From positions 868,001 to 932,000 of the forward strand of contig NZ_JAFBGM010000002.1 of the NCBI RefSeq assembly GCF_016811105.1: DNA of 64,000 bases, read 5' to 3'. Each line of letters begins with the position of its first letter. Position 1 is the stretch's first letter. Both the position numbers and the translations under genes were made by a program. Source of the stretch: Aurantibacter crassamenti. GTDB lineage: Bacteria; Bacteroidota; Bacteroidia; Flavobacteriales; Flavobacteriaceae. The notes beneath the pieces were generated by a model. That model was not told where the DNA came from. It ran no database searches and was given only the letters and a program-made list of their open reading frames with translations. Shown piece by piece: positions 24,181 through 32,426 of this stretch.

Positions 24181-27100
24181 ATGCAGAAAAAGAAAACAGA
24201 AAAGACCATTTGCTCGTATTGCGGTGTAGGATGTGGAATATTAGTTGATGTTGATTCTAAAGGAACAATTAATGTTGAAGGCGACCCAGACTACCCTTCC
24301 AACAAAGGCATGTTATGCTCTAAAGGCAGAAACTTAAACTATGTTGCTCAAGATACTAGCGACCGTATTTTATATCCTGAAATGCGATGGAACAGAAATC
24401 ACCCGTTACAAAAAGTTACTTGGGATACTGCTTTTGAGCGCGCAGCAGCTGTTTTTAAGAGTATCATTGCAAAGCATGGTCCTGATAGTGTTGGCTTCTA
24501 TGTTTCTGGCCAATGTTTAACTGAAGAATATTATTTAGCCAACAAAATTACTAAAGGTTTTATTGGCACAAATAACATAGACACCAATTCGCGCTTATGT
24601 ATGAGTTCTGCCGTAGTAGGATACAAAAAAACTATTGGTGAAGATTCAGTACCAATTTCTTATGAAGATATTGAATTGGCTGATTGTTTTTTAATTGCTG
24701 GTGCAAACCCGGCGTGGTGTCATCCGATATTATATAGACGTTTAGAACAACGAAAAGCAGATTACCCTGAAGTCAAAGTAATAGTTATTGATCCTAGAAA
24801 AACACAAACCGCGGCTGCAGCTGATTTACATTTACAAATTTTACCCGGTACTGATGTAATATTATTCAATGCTATTGCCCGATGGCTAATTGAAAAACGA
24901 AAAATAGATAAAAGCTTTATCAAAAAGCATACTGTAAATTTTGATGAAGTAAAAGAAACTGCTTTCTCTTTATCAATTCGACAGGCCGCTGAAAAATGTG
25001 GAATTTCAGCTTCAGAAATACGCAAAGCTGCACAGTATATTGGTGAAGCAAGTAAGTTTCTTACCATGTGGACCATGGGTCTTAATCAAAGTGTTATAGG
25101 TGTTTCAAAAAATGTTTCCTTATTAAATTTATCCTTGCTCACAGGTCAAATTGGTAAACCTGGTTGTGGTCCGTTTTCATTAACCGGACAACCAAATGCA
25201 ATGGGCGGTCGTGAAGTTGGCGGAATGGCGAATTTATTAGCTGCACATAAAGATTTAAGTAACCCCACGCATAGAAAAGAAGTTGCCGAATTTTGGGGAG
25301 GAAAAGAAATTAAAGAAAAATCGGGGTATACGGCTACTGAAATGTTCGATGCTTTAGAAAGCGGAAAACTAAAAGCAATTTGGATTATTTGCACCAACCC
25401 TGCCGTTAGCATGCCCAATGTACACAAAGTTGAACGAGCGCTAAAAAAAGCAGCCTTTGTTGTTGTACAAGATATTTCTCATAATTCAGAAACCACAAAA
25501 TATGCCGATTTACTTTTACCAGCTGCAGGTTGGTTAGAAAAAGAAGGCACCATGACAAATTCTGAACGAAGAATTAGTTACTTACCCAAAGTAATTGACC
25601 CACCTGCCGAAGCATTACCCGATGTTGAAATTCTTTGGCGCTTTGCACAAGCCATGGGCTTTAAAGGTTTTGATTATAAAAATGCAAGCGAGGTGTATGA
25701 CGAACATTGTTTATTAACCAAAGGCACTAATATTGATATTTCTGGTTTGTCGTATGAACGTTTGCAAAATGAGGGTAGTTTTCAATGGCCGGTACCCTAT
25801 AATACACATCCGGGTACCCCACGCTTATTCTCGGATTTACAATTTCACACTCCCGATAAGAAAGCTCATTTTAATGCACCACAAAGTCTTTATAATTCAT
25901 CCGAAGAAACAAGTAGTGATTATCCGTTAATATTAAATACGGGTAGAGTAAGAGATCAGTGGCATACCAGAACCAAGACAGGAAAAGTAAAGCGTCTATT
26001 GACGCATATACCACAACCCTACCTAGAAATGAACAAGGTAGATGCGTACTTAAAAAAAATCAAAGATGGTGATGTTGCTGTTATAAAAAGTAGAAGAGGT
26101 CAAGTACAAGTTAAGGTAAAGGTAAATCTTGATATTCGTGAGGGTGTGGTATTTCTACCAATGCACTGGGGTAAAGTTCTAAATAATGATTTTGGCCGAG
26201 CTAATAATATTACAAATGATTTAATAGATCCAGTTTCTAAAGAGCCTGATTTTAAGTACTGCGCAGTACAGGTAGAAAAATATGTAAAGGCAGATCAAAA
26301 AATTATAGTTGTTGGTGCAGGTGCAGCGGCTTACCGATTTATTCAATCGTATCGTGAAAAAAATAAAAAAGATGCATTGCATGTTTTTTCTAAAGAAAAA
26401 GACCCTTTCTATAACCGAGTTTTACTCCCAGAATATGTAAGTGAAGTACTTTCTTGGGAATCTTTAGAAAAATTAAAAAAAGGCGAAATAGAAAAATTAG
26501 GAGTGCATTTACACTCGGGTATTGGTATAGATTCAATTGACGCTACAAACAAAACAGTAACCGATTCTAACGGAATTGAACATTCTTATGACCTTTTGAT
26601 AATGGCGACTGGTAGTCGTGCTTTTGTACCTAGTGAAGTACAAATTAATCAACCGGGAAGATTTACAATGCGTGAACGCGGTGATGCGGATCGATTACGT
26701 CAGTACTTACAAAAAACCGAACTACCAGCAGAAAAACAACATGTGGTAATTGTTGGTGGCGGCCTACTCGGATTAGAATTGGCAGCCGCCTTAAAAAACA
26801 TCAATATTAACATTAGCATTGTACAACGAGCACATCGATTGATGGAACGTCAATTAGATAATGTTGCCAGTAGACTACTCGCTGAAGATGTAACAGAAAG
26901 AAATATTGATATCTATTTTGACAATGAGGTAAGTACCGTTTTCGAAGAAAAAGAGAATGCACACACCCTATTGGTAAATTTAAAAACCGGTAGAACGTTG
27001 CAATGCAACGCGATTGTTTATGCTATAGGTACAAGACCAAATATTGAACTCGCTAAGCGTGCTAATTTAAAAACTCGAAGAGGTTTGGTAGTCAATTCGT

Positions 27101-27708
27101 ATCTGCAATCAAGTGATCCAAATATTTTTGGATTAGGAGAAATTGCAGAATATAACAATTCACTTTTCGGAATTACTTCTGCTGCAGAACAGCAAGCCGA
27201 TATAGCCGCAAATTATATACTCGGTGATTATAGTAGTATGTACAATGGATCAGTGTTAATGAATATATTAAAGTTTGAAAACCTTGACTTGTGTAGCATT
27301 GGTATGGTAAATACACCTAGTGATGATAACAGCTATGAAGAAATTATTTTGATGGATGTTAGCAAGCGATTTTATAAAAAATGCATTGTAAAAGACGATA
27401 CATTAAAAGGTGCTATTTTAATGGGCGATAAAAATGAGTTTGCTGAATTTAAGCGCCTGATTGAAGAAGAAATTGAACTTTCAGAAAAGCGAAATGAATT
27501 GCTGCGTGGTGCGTCAAATATTGCCCCTTTGAAAGGAAAATTAATTTGCTCATGTAGTCAAGTTGGTGAAGGAAATATAACAGACGCTATCACTGGTGGT
27601 TGTACTGAATTTAAAGAACTATGTTCACAAACAGGAGCCGGATTAGGCTGTGGTAGTTGTAAACCAGAAATCAAAGCCTTATTAGTTAATCAATTGCAAT
27701 TGGCGTAA
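24181..27708 (+). CDS. Assimilatory nitrate reductase fused to NirB-like FAD/NAD and BFD [2Fe-2S] modules
   Basis: A 1175-residue fusion. Residues 1 to about 690 are a NasA/NarB-type molybdopterin reductase: an N-terminal [4Fe-4S] site (Cys11, Cys14, Cys18 in CSYCGVGC, and a fourth in MLCSKG near 46), the Moco domain (GQPNAMGGREVGG, TNPAVSMPN) and the dinucleotide-binding C-terminal domain (LNTGRVRDQWHTRTKTG). Residues about 705-1100 are an FAD/NAD(P) oxidoreductase (VVGAGAAAYRF, VIVGGGLLGLE), and residues about 1120-1160 a BFD-type [2Fe-2S] domain (CSCSQ ... GLGCGSCKP). There is no signal peptide, so it is cytoplasmic. It probably reduces nitrate to nitrite directly with NAD(P)H. In Klebsiella the two halves are separate proteins (NasA and NasC). 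It has a NarL-type palindrome upstream. Confidence 0.92.
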   Translation: MQKKKTEKTICSYCGVGCGILVDVDSKGTINVEGDPDYPSNKGMLCSKGRNLNYVAQDTSDRILYPEMRWNRNHPLQKVTWDTAFERAAAVFKSIIAKHGPDSVGFYVSGQCLTEEYYLANKITKGFIGTNNIDTNSRLCMSSAVVGYKKTIGEDSVPISYEDIELADCFLIAGANPAWCHPILYRRLEQRKADYPEVKVIVIDPRKTQTAAAADLHLQILPGTDVILFNAIARWLIEKRKIDKSFIKKHTVNFDEVKETAFSLSIRQAAEKCGISASEIRKAAQYIGEASKFLTMWTMGLNQSVIGVSKNVSLLNLSLLTGQIGKPGCGPFSLTGQPNAMGGREVGGMANLLAAHKDLSNPTHRKEVAEFWGGKEIKEKSGYTATEMFDALESGKLKAIWIICTNPAVSMPNVHKVERALKKAAFVVVQDISHNSETTKYADLLLPAAGWLEKEGTMTNSERRISYLPKVIDPPAEALPDVEILWRFAQAMGFKGFDYKNASEVYDEHCLLTKGTNIDISGLSYERLQNEGSFQWPVPYNTHPGTPRLFSDLQFHTPDKKAHFNAPQSLYNSSEETSSDYPLILNTGRVRDQWHTRTKTGKVKRLLTHIPQPYLEMNKVDAYLKKIKDGDVAVIKSRRGQVQVKVKVNLDIREGVVFLPMHWGKVLNNDFGRANNITNDLIDPVSKEPDFKYCAVQVEKYVKADQKIIVVGAGAAAYRFIQSYREKNKKDALHVFSKEKDPFYNRVLLPEYVSEVLSWESLEKLKKGEIEKLGVHLHSGIGIDSIDATNKTVTDSNGIEHSYDLLIMATGSRAFVPSEVQINQPGRFTMRERGDADRLRQYLQKTELPAEKQHVVIVGGGLLGLELAAALKNININISIVQRAHRLMERQLDNVASRLLAEDVTERNIDIYFDNEVSTVFEEKENAHTLLVNLKTGRTLQCNAIVYAIGTRPNIELAKRANLKTRRGLVVNSYLQSSDPNIFGLGEIAEYNNSLFGITSAAEQQADIAANYILGDYSSMYNGSVLMNILKFENLDLCSIGMVNTPSDDNSYEEIILMDVSKRFYKKCIVKDDTLKGAILMGDKNEFAEFKRLIEEEIELSEKRNELLRGASNIAPLKGKLICSCSQVGEGNITDAITGGCTEFKELCSQTGAGLGCGSCKPEIKALLVNQLQLA

Positions 27709-27753
27709 ACAAGTAATTTTATCTGAATGTATCTCGAAAAAAACAATTAAAAA

Positions 27754-29193
27754 ATGAACGACGACTTATATCGTATTTTATTAAAAGGCGGAGTTACTTC
27801 ACCTGGTGAATTAAAAGACATTATTTTAATGCTTGAAACTGCTGGATTAAAAGAAGTGTTTTTCGGAAGTAGACAAGATTTATTGTTTCCTTTAAAGGAT
27901 AAAAAAGAAGAAGAACAGTTAGAACAGCTTTCGAAATTCAATACCGATATTGTAACTAATAGAAATTATCAAAACATTGTTACTTCATATGTTTCAGCCG
28001 ATGTTTTTGAAATGACCTATTGGTTAAAAGGATCTACCTATCTCTACATTTTAGAAGGGTTTGATTATTTGCCGCAATTAAAAATTAACGTAACGGACCC
28101 TAAGCAACGGTTGGTGCCACTTTTTAGTGGAAATTTAAATTTTGTTGCCTCTGAAAGTGAAGACTATTGGTATTTAAATGTCAAGCTACCGCATTGGAAA
28201 ACCTCAGCTTATTATCCTGTATTAATTTACAGTTGGGATATTACTACAGTTTCAAAAACTATTGAAGAAATTCATGAAGACATCACAGATGTAGCTGAAC
28301 TATTTTATGTAGTCAACAAAAAAATAGATACCAATAATAAAGCCATTGAAAAAGATCTTAAAGTACCCTTTTTAACTTTTCCATATTATGAAGGAATGAA
28401 TAGAATGGGTATGGATCAATACTGGTTAGGCTTGTATTGGCGTAATAATAAATATGACCTGTCTTTCTTAAAAGAATTCTGCGGTTTTTGTCTTGACAAC
28501 AGCATTGGAAAAATTTGTATTACCCCATGGAAATCATTCATTATCAAAGGAATAAAACAAAAGAGCAGACCAGAACTAGAACGTTTTCTAGGTCAAAGAG
28601 GAATCAATGTTCGGCATTCACAATTGGAAATGAATTGGCATTTGCCCGTTGATGATGTAGAAGCACTAGAGCTTAAAAAATTCTTAGTCCGTAGTTTTGA
28701 CCAAAATGATATTAGCACCTATGGTCTAACATTTGGCATTAGTAATGATGTGGGTAAACGCTCTCATTTTTCTTCCATAATAATTGAAAAAAACAATGCC
28801 CCTACTCTAGTTCAAAATTTTGAAGTGAGACCTTCTTATAATGTCTTACATTTTGAAAATTTTGACCCAAATTCGCAAACTTATCAGGCGTATGCTCAAG
28901 ATGTAGATAAAATAGAATTACCTGGGCTTCTCATGGAATTAAGTAAAAAATACTTTGAACAATTAGGCACGGTAAAAATTAAAGAGGAAAGCGTAAAAAA
29001 AACAATTAAGAAAAACACACAACTAGTTTACCAATGCACCTCTTGTCTTTCAGTATACGATGCTACTTATGGAGACGAATCTGCAGCTATTAAAGCGGGT
29101 ACTACTTTTGAAAATTTACCTGAAAGTTATTGTTGTTCTGTTTGTCAGTCCTCAAAAGAGGCATTTAAAAGTATTGAAATGCAGTTGCAATAA
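27754..29193 (+). CDS. Rubredoxin-domain protein with nitrite/sulfite-reductase-like N-terminal region
   Basis: A 479-residue cytoplasmic protein beginning 45 bases after the nitrate reductase. The last ~56 residues are a rubredoxin domain with iron ligands Cys428/Cys431 (CTSC) and Cys461/Cys464 (CSVC), plus an extra Cys460. The first ~400 residues recall the ferredoxin-like half domains of siroheme nitrite/sulfite reductases and CobG: GGVTSPGELKDI, VFFGSRQDLLFPL near residue 45, and ICITPWKSFIIKG near residue 255. The siroheme/[4Fe-4S] cysteine motifs are missing, so it is not a reductase of that type. It may carry electrons to the nitrate reductase fusion or to NirB. The rubredoxin is certain; the rest is inferred. 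Confidence 0.75.
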   Translation: MNDDLYRILLKGGVTSPGELKDIILMLETAGLKEVFFGSRQDLLFPLKDKKEEEQLEQLSKFNTDIVTNRNYQNIVTSYVSADVFEMTYWLKGSTYLYILEGFDYLPQLKINVTDPKQRLVPLFSGNLNFVASESEDYWYLNVKLPHWKTSAYYPVLIYSWDITTVSKTIEEIHEDITDVAELFYVVNKKIDTNNKAIEKDLKVPFLTFPYYEGMNRMGMDQYWLGLYWRNNKYDLSFLKEFCGFCLDNSIGKICITPWKSFIIKGIKQKSRPELERFLGQRGINVRHSQLEMNWHLPVDDVEALELKKFLVRSFDQNDISTYGLTFGISNDVGKRSHFSSIIIEKNNAPTLVQNFEVRPSYNVLHFENFDPNSQTYQAYAQDVDKIELPGLLMELSKKYFEQLGTVKIKEESVKKTIKKNTQLVYQCTSCLSVYDATYGDESAAIKAGTTFENLPESYCCSVCQSSKEAFKSIEMQLQ

Positions 29194-29254
29194 TTCAAAC
29201 TTTATATTCAAAATTTTGTGTCGTGACAATACTTGATGTGTTGTTCAAAAATGC

Positions 29255-29286
29255 TTTTTTTAATATTAGAATTAACATTAAAAAAA
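29255..29286. terminator. AT-only hairpin between convergent genes
   Basis: TTTTTTTAAT (29255-29264) pairs with ATTAAAAAAA (29277-29286). It lies between the convergent rubredoxin-protein and SCO genes. The stem is weak, but its T-runs in both directions fit a bidirectional terminator. Confidence 0.35.
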
Positions 29287-29294
29287 ATGTAAAT

Positions 29295-29990
29295 TCAGCC
29301 TTCTTTTTTAAGTGCTTTTACATCGGTAATTAATTGCGCAATAGACGCTCTATTTAAACCATTATAAATACCTCGAATATGCTTATTCTTATCAATTAAG
29401 AGAAAATTTTCGGTATGCAAAAAGTCATTAATATCTTTCGGCACTCCCAAATCGTTCTCAACAAAATATTGGTTTCTAGCTAGGTTATAGATTTCTGTTT
29501 TATCGCCTGTAACTAAATGCCATTTGCTGTCGATAATATTATTTTTTTCAGCATATGCTTTAAGTACGGCAACAGAGTCTATTGAAGGTGTTACAGAATG
29601 TGAAAGCAAAAAAATATCAGAATCATCTTTAAATTCTTCTTGCACTTTTTGCATGCTACCTGTCATCTTTAAACAAATACCTGGGCAGGTTGTAAAAAAG
29701 AAATCAGTAATATAGATTTTATCAGCAAAAGTTTTTTGGGTAATGGTGTCACCCAGTTGATCTACAAGTTTAAAATCTTTTATTTTATGAAATTGTTTTT
29801 CTTCCTCACTATTCGGTGTTATCCATTTGGGCGTAAAACTTTCATCTGAATAATAGGGTAAATATGCTACCCTACTAGTTTCTTCAACCTGTTTTGTTTT
29901 ATTTACCACAGCTTCTTTACAACTCACAAAAAGTGTAATGAAACAAATTGATAATAGTTTTATTTTATTTACTTCTAACAACAATTTCAT
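29295..29990 (-). CDS. SCO1/SenC family protein
   Basis: A 231-residue lipoprotein-type protein (hydrophobic N-terminus ending LFVSC, Cys24). It has the thioredoxin-like fold of SCO proteins with the copper-binding CxxxC (FTTCPGIC, near residue 105) and the distant histidine in FLHTENFLLID (near residue 190). SCO proteins carry copper or act as thiol reductases in cytochrome oxidase assembly; some occur in nitrous oxide reductase or stress loci. It is the last gene of the YHYH-MORN-SCO operon and its start overlaps the MORN gene by 26 bases. The operon's promoter resembles those of the nearby ECF cluster. A thiol-redox or copper role is likely, but the partner is not known. Confidence 0.88.
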   Translation of the reverse strand: MKLLLEVNKIKLLSICFITLFVSCKEAVVNKTKQVEETSRVAYLPYYSDESFTPKWITPNSEEEKQFHKIKDFKLVDQLGDTITQKTFADKIYITDFFFTTCPGICLKMTGSMQKVQEEFKDDSDIFLLSHSVTPSIDSVAVLKAYAEKNNIIDSKWHLVTGDKTEIYNLARNQYFVENDLGVPKDINDFLHTENFLLIDKNKHIRGIYNGLNRASIAQLITDVKALKKEG

Positions 29991-30573
29991 CTTTTAATTG
30001 ATAACATGAATTAGCTCTTTTCATTCCGAAAATACGTCCATTTTTTGCTTCATAATTTACGTACAGCTTACCGTTTTCAAGCCATGCTTTTTGAAGTCCA
30101 TCTTCTTTACCATTTACAAGTTGTCGTTCTTTAGCAAGAAGGCCCGATGGGTACCACTTTTTTTCTACTCCATTCATTTTTCCATTCTCATAAGTAGCAT
30201 TTGAACCTAAAACGCCATTCTCCCACCAGCTTCTATATTTTCCTACCAACCGATTTTGTTTGTAATTAGATTCTACTCGGAGCACTCCGTTTTCAGACCA
30301 TCTCTTTGCTATGCCCTCTCGCTTTCCATTGTAAAAACCAAGACGTTCTTCAACAGCACCGTTCGAATAGAATTTTAAAGAATATCCATTAAAAGGTTGC
30401 CCTTTATAATACCAAATACCTTGAATTTGATTAAGCTCAAGTTCCTTTTTATCTACTTCAAAAGTATCTATAGTAATGGTTTCACTAACTTCTTTTTTGG
30501 CAATAGCTTTCTTGCAGTTTGTTAAAGTAATAACCGCAAGAAAAATTAAAAATATTTGAGAAACAAATTTCAT
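29965..30573 (-). CDS. Lipoprotein with MORN-variant (YwqK-type) repeats
   Basis: A 202-residue protein with a lipoprotein signal (VITLTNC, Cys20). It then has about six repeats of 20-24 residues of the kind GKREGIAKRWSENGVL, NRLVGKYRSWWENGVLG, GKMNGVEKKWYPSGLL and GKEDGLQKAWLENGKLY, which are MORN-variant repeats. Databases often call these YwqK-family antitoxins, but that name has little meaning for an exported lipoprotein. It starts right after the YHYH gene stop (30574) and overlaps the SCO gene by 26 bases, so the three are co-transcribed. The repeats usually form an extended binding surface; the ligand is unknown. Confidence 0.8.
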   Translation of the reverse strand: MKFVSQIFLIFLAVITLTNCKKAIAKKEVSETITIDTFEVDKKELELNQIQGIWYYKGQPFNGYSLKFYSNGAVEERLGFYNGKREGIAKRWSENGVLRVESNYKQNRLVGKYRSWWENGVLGSNATYENGKMNGVEKKWYPSGLLAKERQLVNGKEDGLQKAWLENGKLYVNYEAKNGRIFGMKRANSCYQLKDEIVVRSK

Positions 30574-31347
30574 TTAGTAGCCTTGATATGGACCCGCGAA
30601 AGCAATGTAAGATCCGGTTGTAGAATATAGTTCATTAATAATGTGGTAGTGATATTCAGCATCTTCACCTGTAAATTGAGTTGTAGTTGTATGCCCGCCG
30701 GAAGCATCTAAGTCTGTTGGATAGTCACCTGTTGAATTACATTTTCTTCCATAAAGAAATACACCATCTAATAAAACACCGACTAAATTTTCGTCATCGT
30801 TTGTAAATGCCTTTGGCTCTAAATGATAGTGATACACTCCAGGGCCAATATGTGCTCCAGTCCAATCTAAACTTGCCGCTGCTTGATCCAGTGCACCACC
30901 ACCCTCTTGGTCATTAAAAATAGATGCCCCACTTACTGCTATACCTATTGTATTAAAATCTGTAGAAACTGTGCTTCCTGTTAAATTTGGAGTGGCATCA
31001 ACAGTTATAGTTGTTGCATTATTATTACTAGACATAATACTAGGGGTTGTTGCAACATTATCTTCTTCAAGATACAAATCATTACCCTCGCCCCAGTACA
31101 CCGTTTCATGGTTTGGCAAACCAGTTGTTTCAATAACAACATTTGAACCATCTAAATAAATGGTTGTAGCATCGGTATTAAATTCTGCATAAGCTGCATG
31201 AAGTTCCGTTACAATTTCATCATCATCTGAACCTTCATCAATTATAACGGAATCATCAGTACTATCTGTACTACAAGACACAATACTCGCCATTGCAAAA
31301 ATTGCAATTGTAGGTATTATTGCTAAACTTTTATACTTCTTAATCAT
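30574..31347 (-). CDS. YHYH domain lipoprotein
   Basis: A 257-residue lipoprotein (ASIVSC, Cys25) followed by a very acidic stretch (SDDDE and similar, about 26-48). The YHYH motif occurs twice: GVYHYHLEPKAF (near residue 167) and AEYHYHIINELY (near residue 230). The C-terminus SYIAFAGPYQGY is typical of the family. The repeated histidines and tyrosines suggest metal binding, which would suit the SCO protein of the same operon, but the function of the family is not established. Its promoter (31370-31400) matches two others in the ECF cluster, so it is probably under control of the sigma factor at 35302-35904. Confidence 0.82.
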   Translation of the reverse strand: MIKKYKSLAIIPTIAIFAMASIVSCSTDSTDDSVIIDEGSDDDEIVTELHAAYAEFNTDATTIYLDGSNVVIETTGLPNHETVYWGEGNDLYLEEDNVATTPSIMSSNNNATTITVDATPNLTGSTVSTDFNTIGIAVSGASIFNDQEGGGALDQAAASLDWTGAHIGPGVYHYHLEPKAFTNDDENLVGVLLDGVFLYGRKCNSTGDYPTDLDASGGHTTTTQFTGEDAEYHYHIINELYSTTGSYIAFAGPYQGY

Positions 31348-31369
31348 TTTGAGAATTTTATTATTTACT

Positions 31370-31400
31370 ATTTAGATGCAGTCTTTTTCAAAAACTTGCG
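31370..31400 (-). promoter_or_regulatory. Putative ECF sigma promoter of the YHYH-MORN-SCO operon
   Basis: On the minus strand CGCAAGTTT (31400-31392), a 13-base spacer and CATCTAAAT (31378-31370), with the last base 23 positions from the first base of the YHYH start codon. The same two elements with the same spacer occur at 34258-34288 and 35271-35301. Typical housekeeping elements (TTG / TAnnTTTG) are not present here. Confidence 0.65.
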
Positions 31401-31571
31401 TTATAACGTGATTATTATTAAAAAAAACTTACAATTAAGCACTAAGCATTGAAAATCAACAATTAATACTTTACTTTAAATGGTAAAACAAAGAAGTAAA
31501 CCAGAAATTTTCACACTTCAATATTTATTCAAACTCAGAAATAAAGTTAATTTTCGAAATCTTATTACCAT

Positions 31572-32324
31572 CTATGACCCTTTTAATTCTTGATTTAATT
31601 TAATCGCAATAGATTTAGTTTTATGTTTTAAATTCTCAGTAATAGCCAATTGTGTTTTTGTTTGCAATAATCTATCGATAACACTATTCTGATATTCTTT
31701 ACTGTCTAATAAATCTGAATAATTTGATTCTTTGCTAGATCTTTTTATTCGTTTATAGTTGAAACTATCTTCTGGTAGTAAATCGATTAGTGAAACATGT
31801 TTTTCTATAACCGGTTTCAATCGATAAGTTATAATATCAGAAATTCTATTTTCCTGTTCATCAAATTTATCCAACTCATTTGGGTAAATAGCTATTAATT
31901 CTTTTAGAGAATCACTTTCGATAAACTCAAATTTGTTGGTTATGTTGATAGAGTTTATTGATTCATTTCGTATAATAACCTTTGTGTAATTTAAATTTAC
32001 AATTAAGTCTTTTGCTTCAACGGTCAACTCATTTGGTTGCTCACCTAAATAGTTGAGGGTATTTTTAAGCTTTTCGATACTATCTGAATATCTAATGATG
32101 GCGCTATCTAATACGAGTAAGTTAGTATCTAACTCTTGACTTAAACTCTTGTATATTTTTAATTCTACAATTCTATTTTTTCTAATTTCATTTAAACTAT
32201 TAATCTTCCATGCAATTAGTATACCTATTACAATTAATAAAATTTCCCCAAGTGCATATATGAGGTAACTTTTAATTTTTCCTGAAAGCAACAACTTTCT
32301 TCTTAACTTTCTAAAAACTTTCAT
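31572..32324 (-). CDS. DUF6090 family membrane protein
   Basis: A 250-residue protein with the DUF6090 N-terminus: basic start (FRKLRRKLLLSGK), then YALGEILLIVIGILIAWKINSLNE (one membrane segment, about 25-45; in short LGEILLIVIGILIAWKIN). The rest is helical and charged, with several short coiled-coil stretches (about 55-90 and 225-245). The family is common in Flavobacteria, has no known function, and is predicted to expose its C-terminal part to the periplasm. It has no copy of the shared ECF-type promoter upstream and follows the CotH terminator, so it is probably transcribed on its own. Confidence 0.75.
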   Translation of the reverse strand: MKVFRKLRRKLLLSGKIKSYLIYALGEILLIVIGILIAWKINSLNEIRKNRIVELKIYKSLSQELDTNLLVLDSAIIRYSDSIEKLKNTLNYLGEQPNELTVEAKDLIVNLNYTKVIIRNESINSINITNKFEFIESDSLKELIAIYPNELDKFDEQENRISDIITYRLKPVIEKHVSLIDLLPEDSFNYKRIKRSSKESNYSDLLDSKEYQNSVIDRLLQTKTQLAITENLKHKTKSIAIKLNQELKGS

Positions 32325-32364
32325 TTTTATTGTTCCGAATTAAACGTTTGATTTTTTTAAATAA

Positions 32365-32396
32365 TAAAAGCTTCGCAATCTCTTACGAAGCTTTTA
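32365..32396 (-). terminator. Terminator after the CotH gene
   Basis: An 11-bp inverted repeat (32365-32375 with 32386-32396) with core AAGCTTCG and a 10-base loop lies 31 bases past the CotH stop. On the minus strand it is followed by a T-rich run. Confidence 0.7.
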
Positions 32397-32426
32397 ATCA
32401 CACCACTCAACTCAACTCTAATTTTT

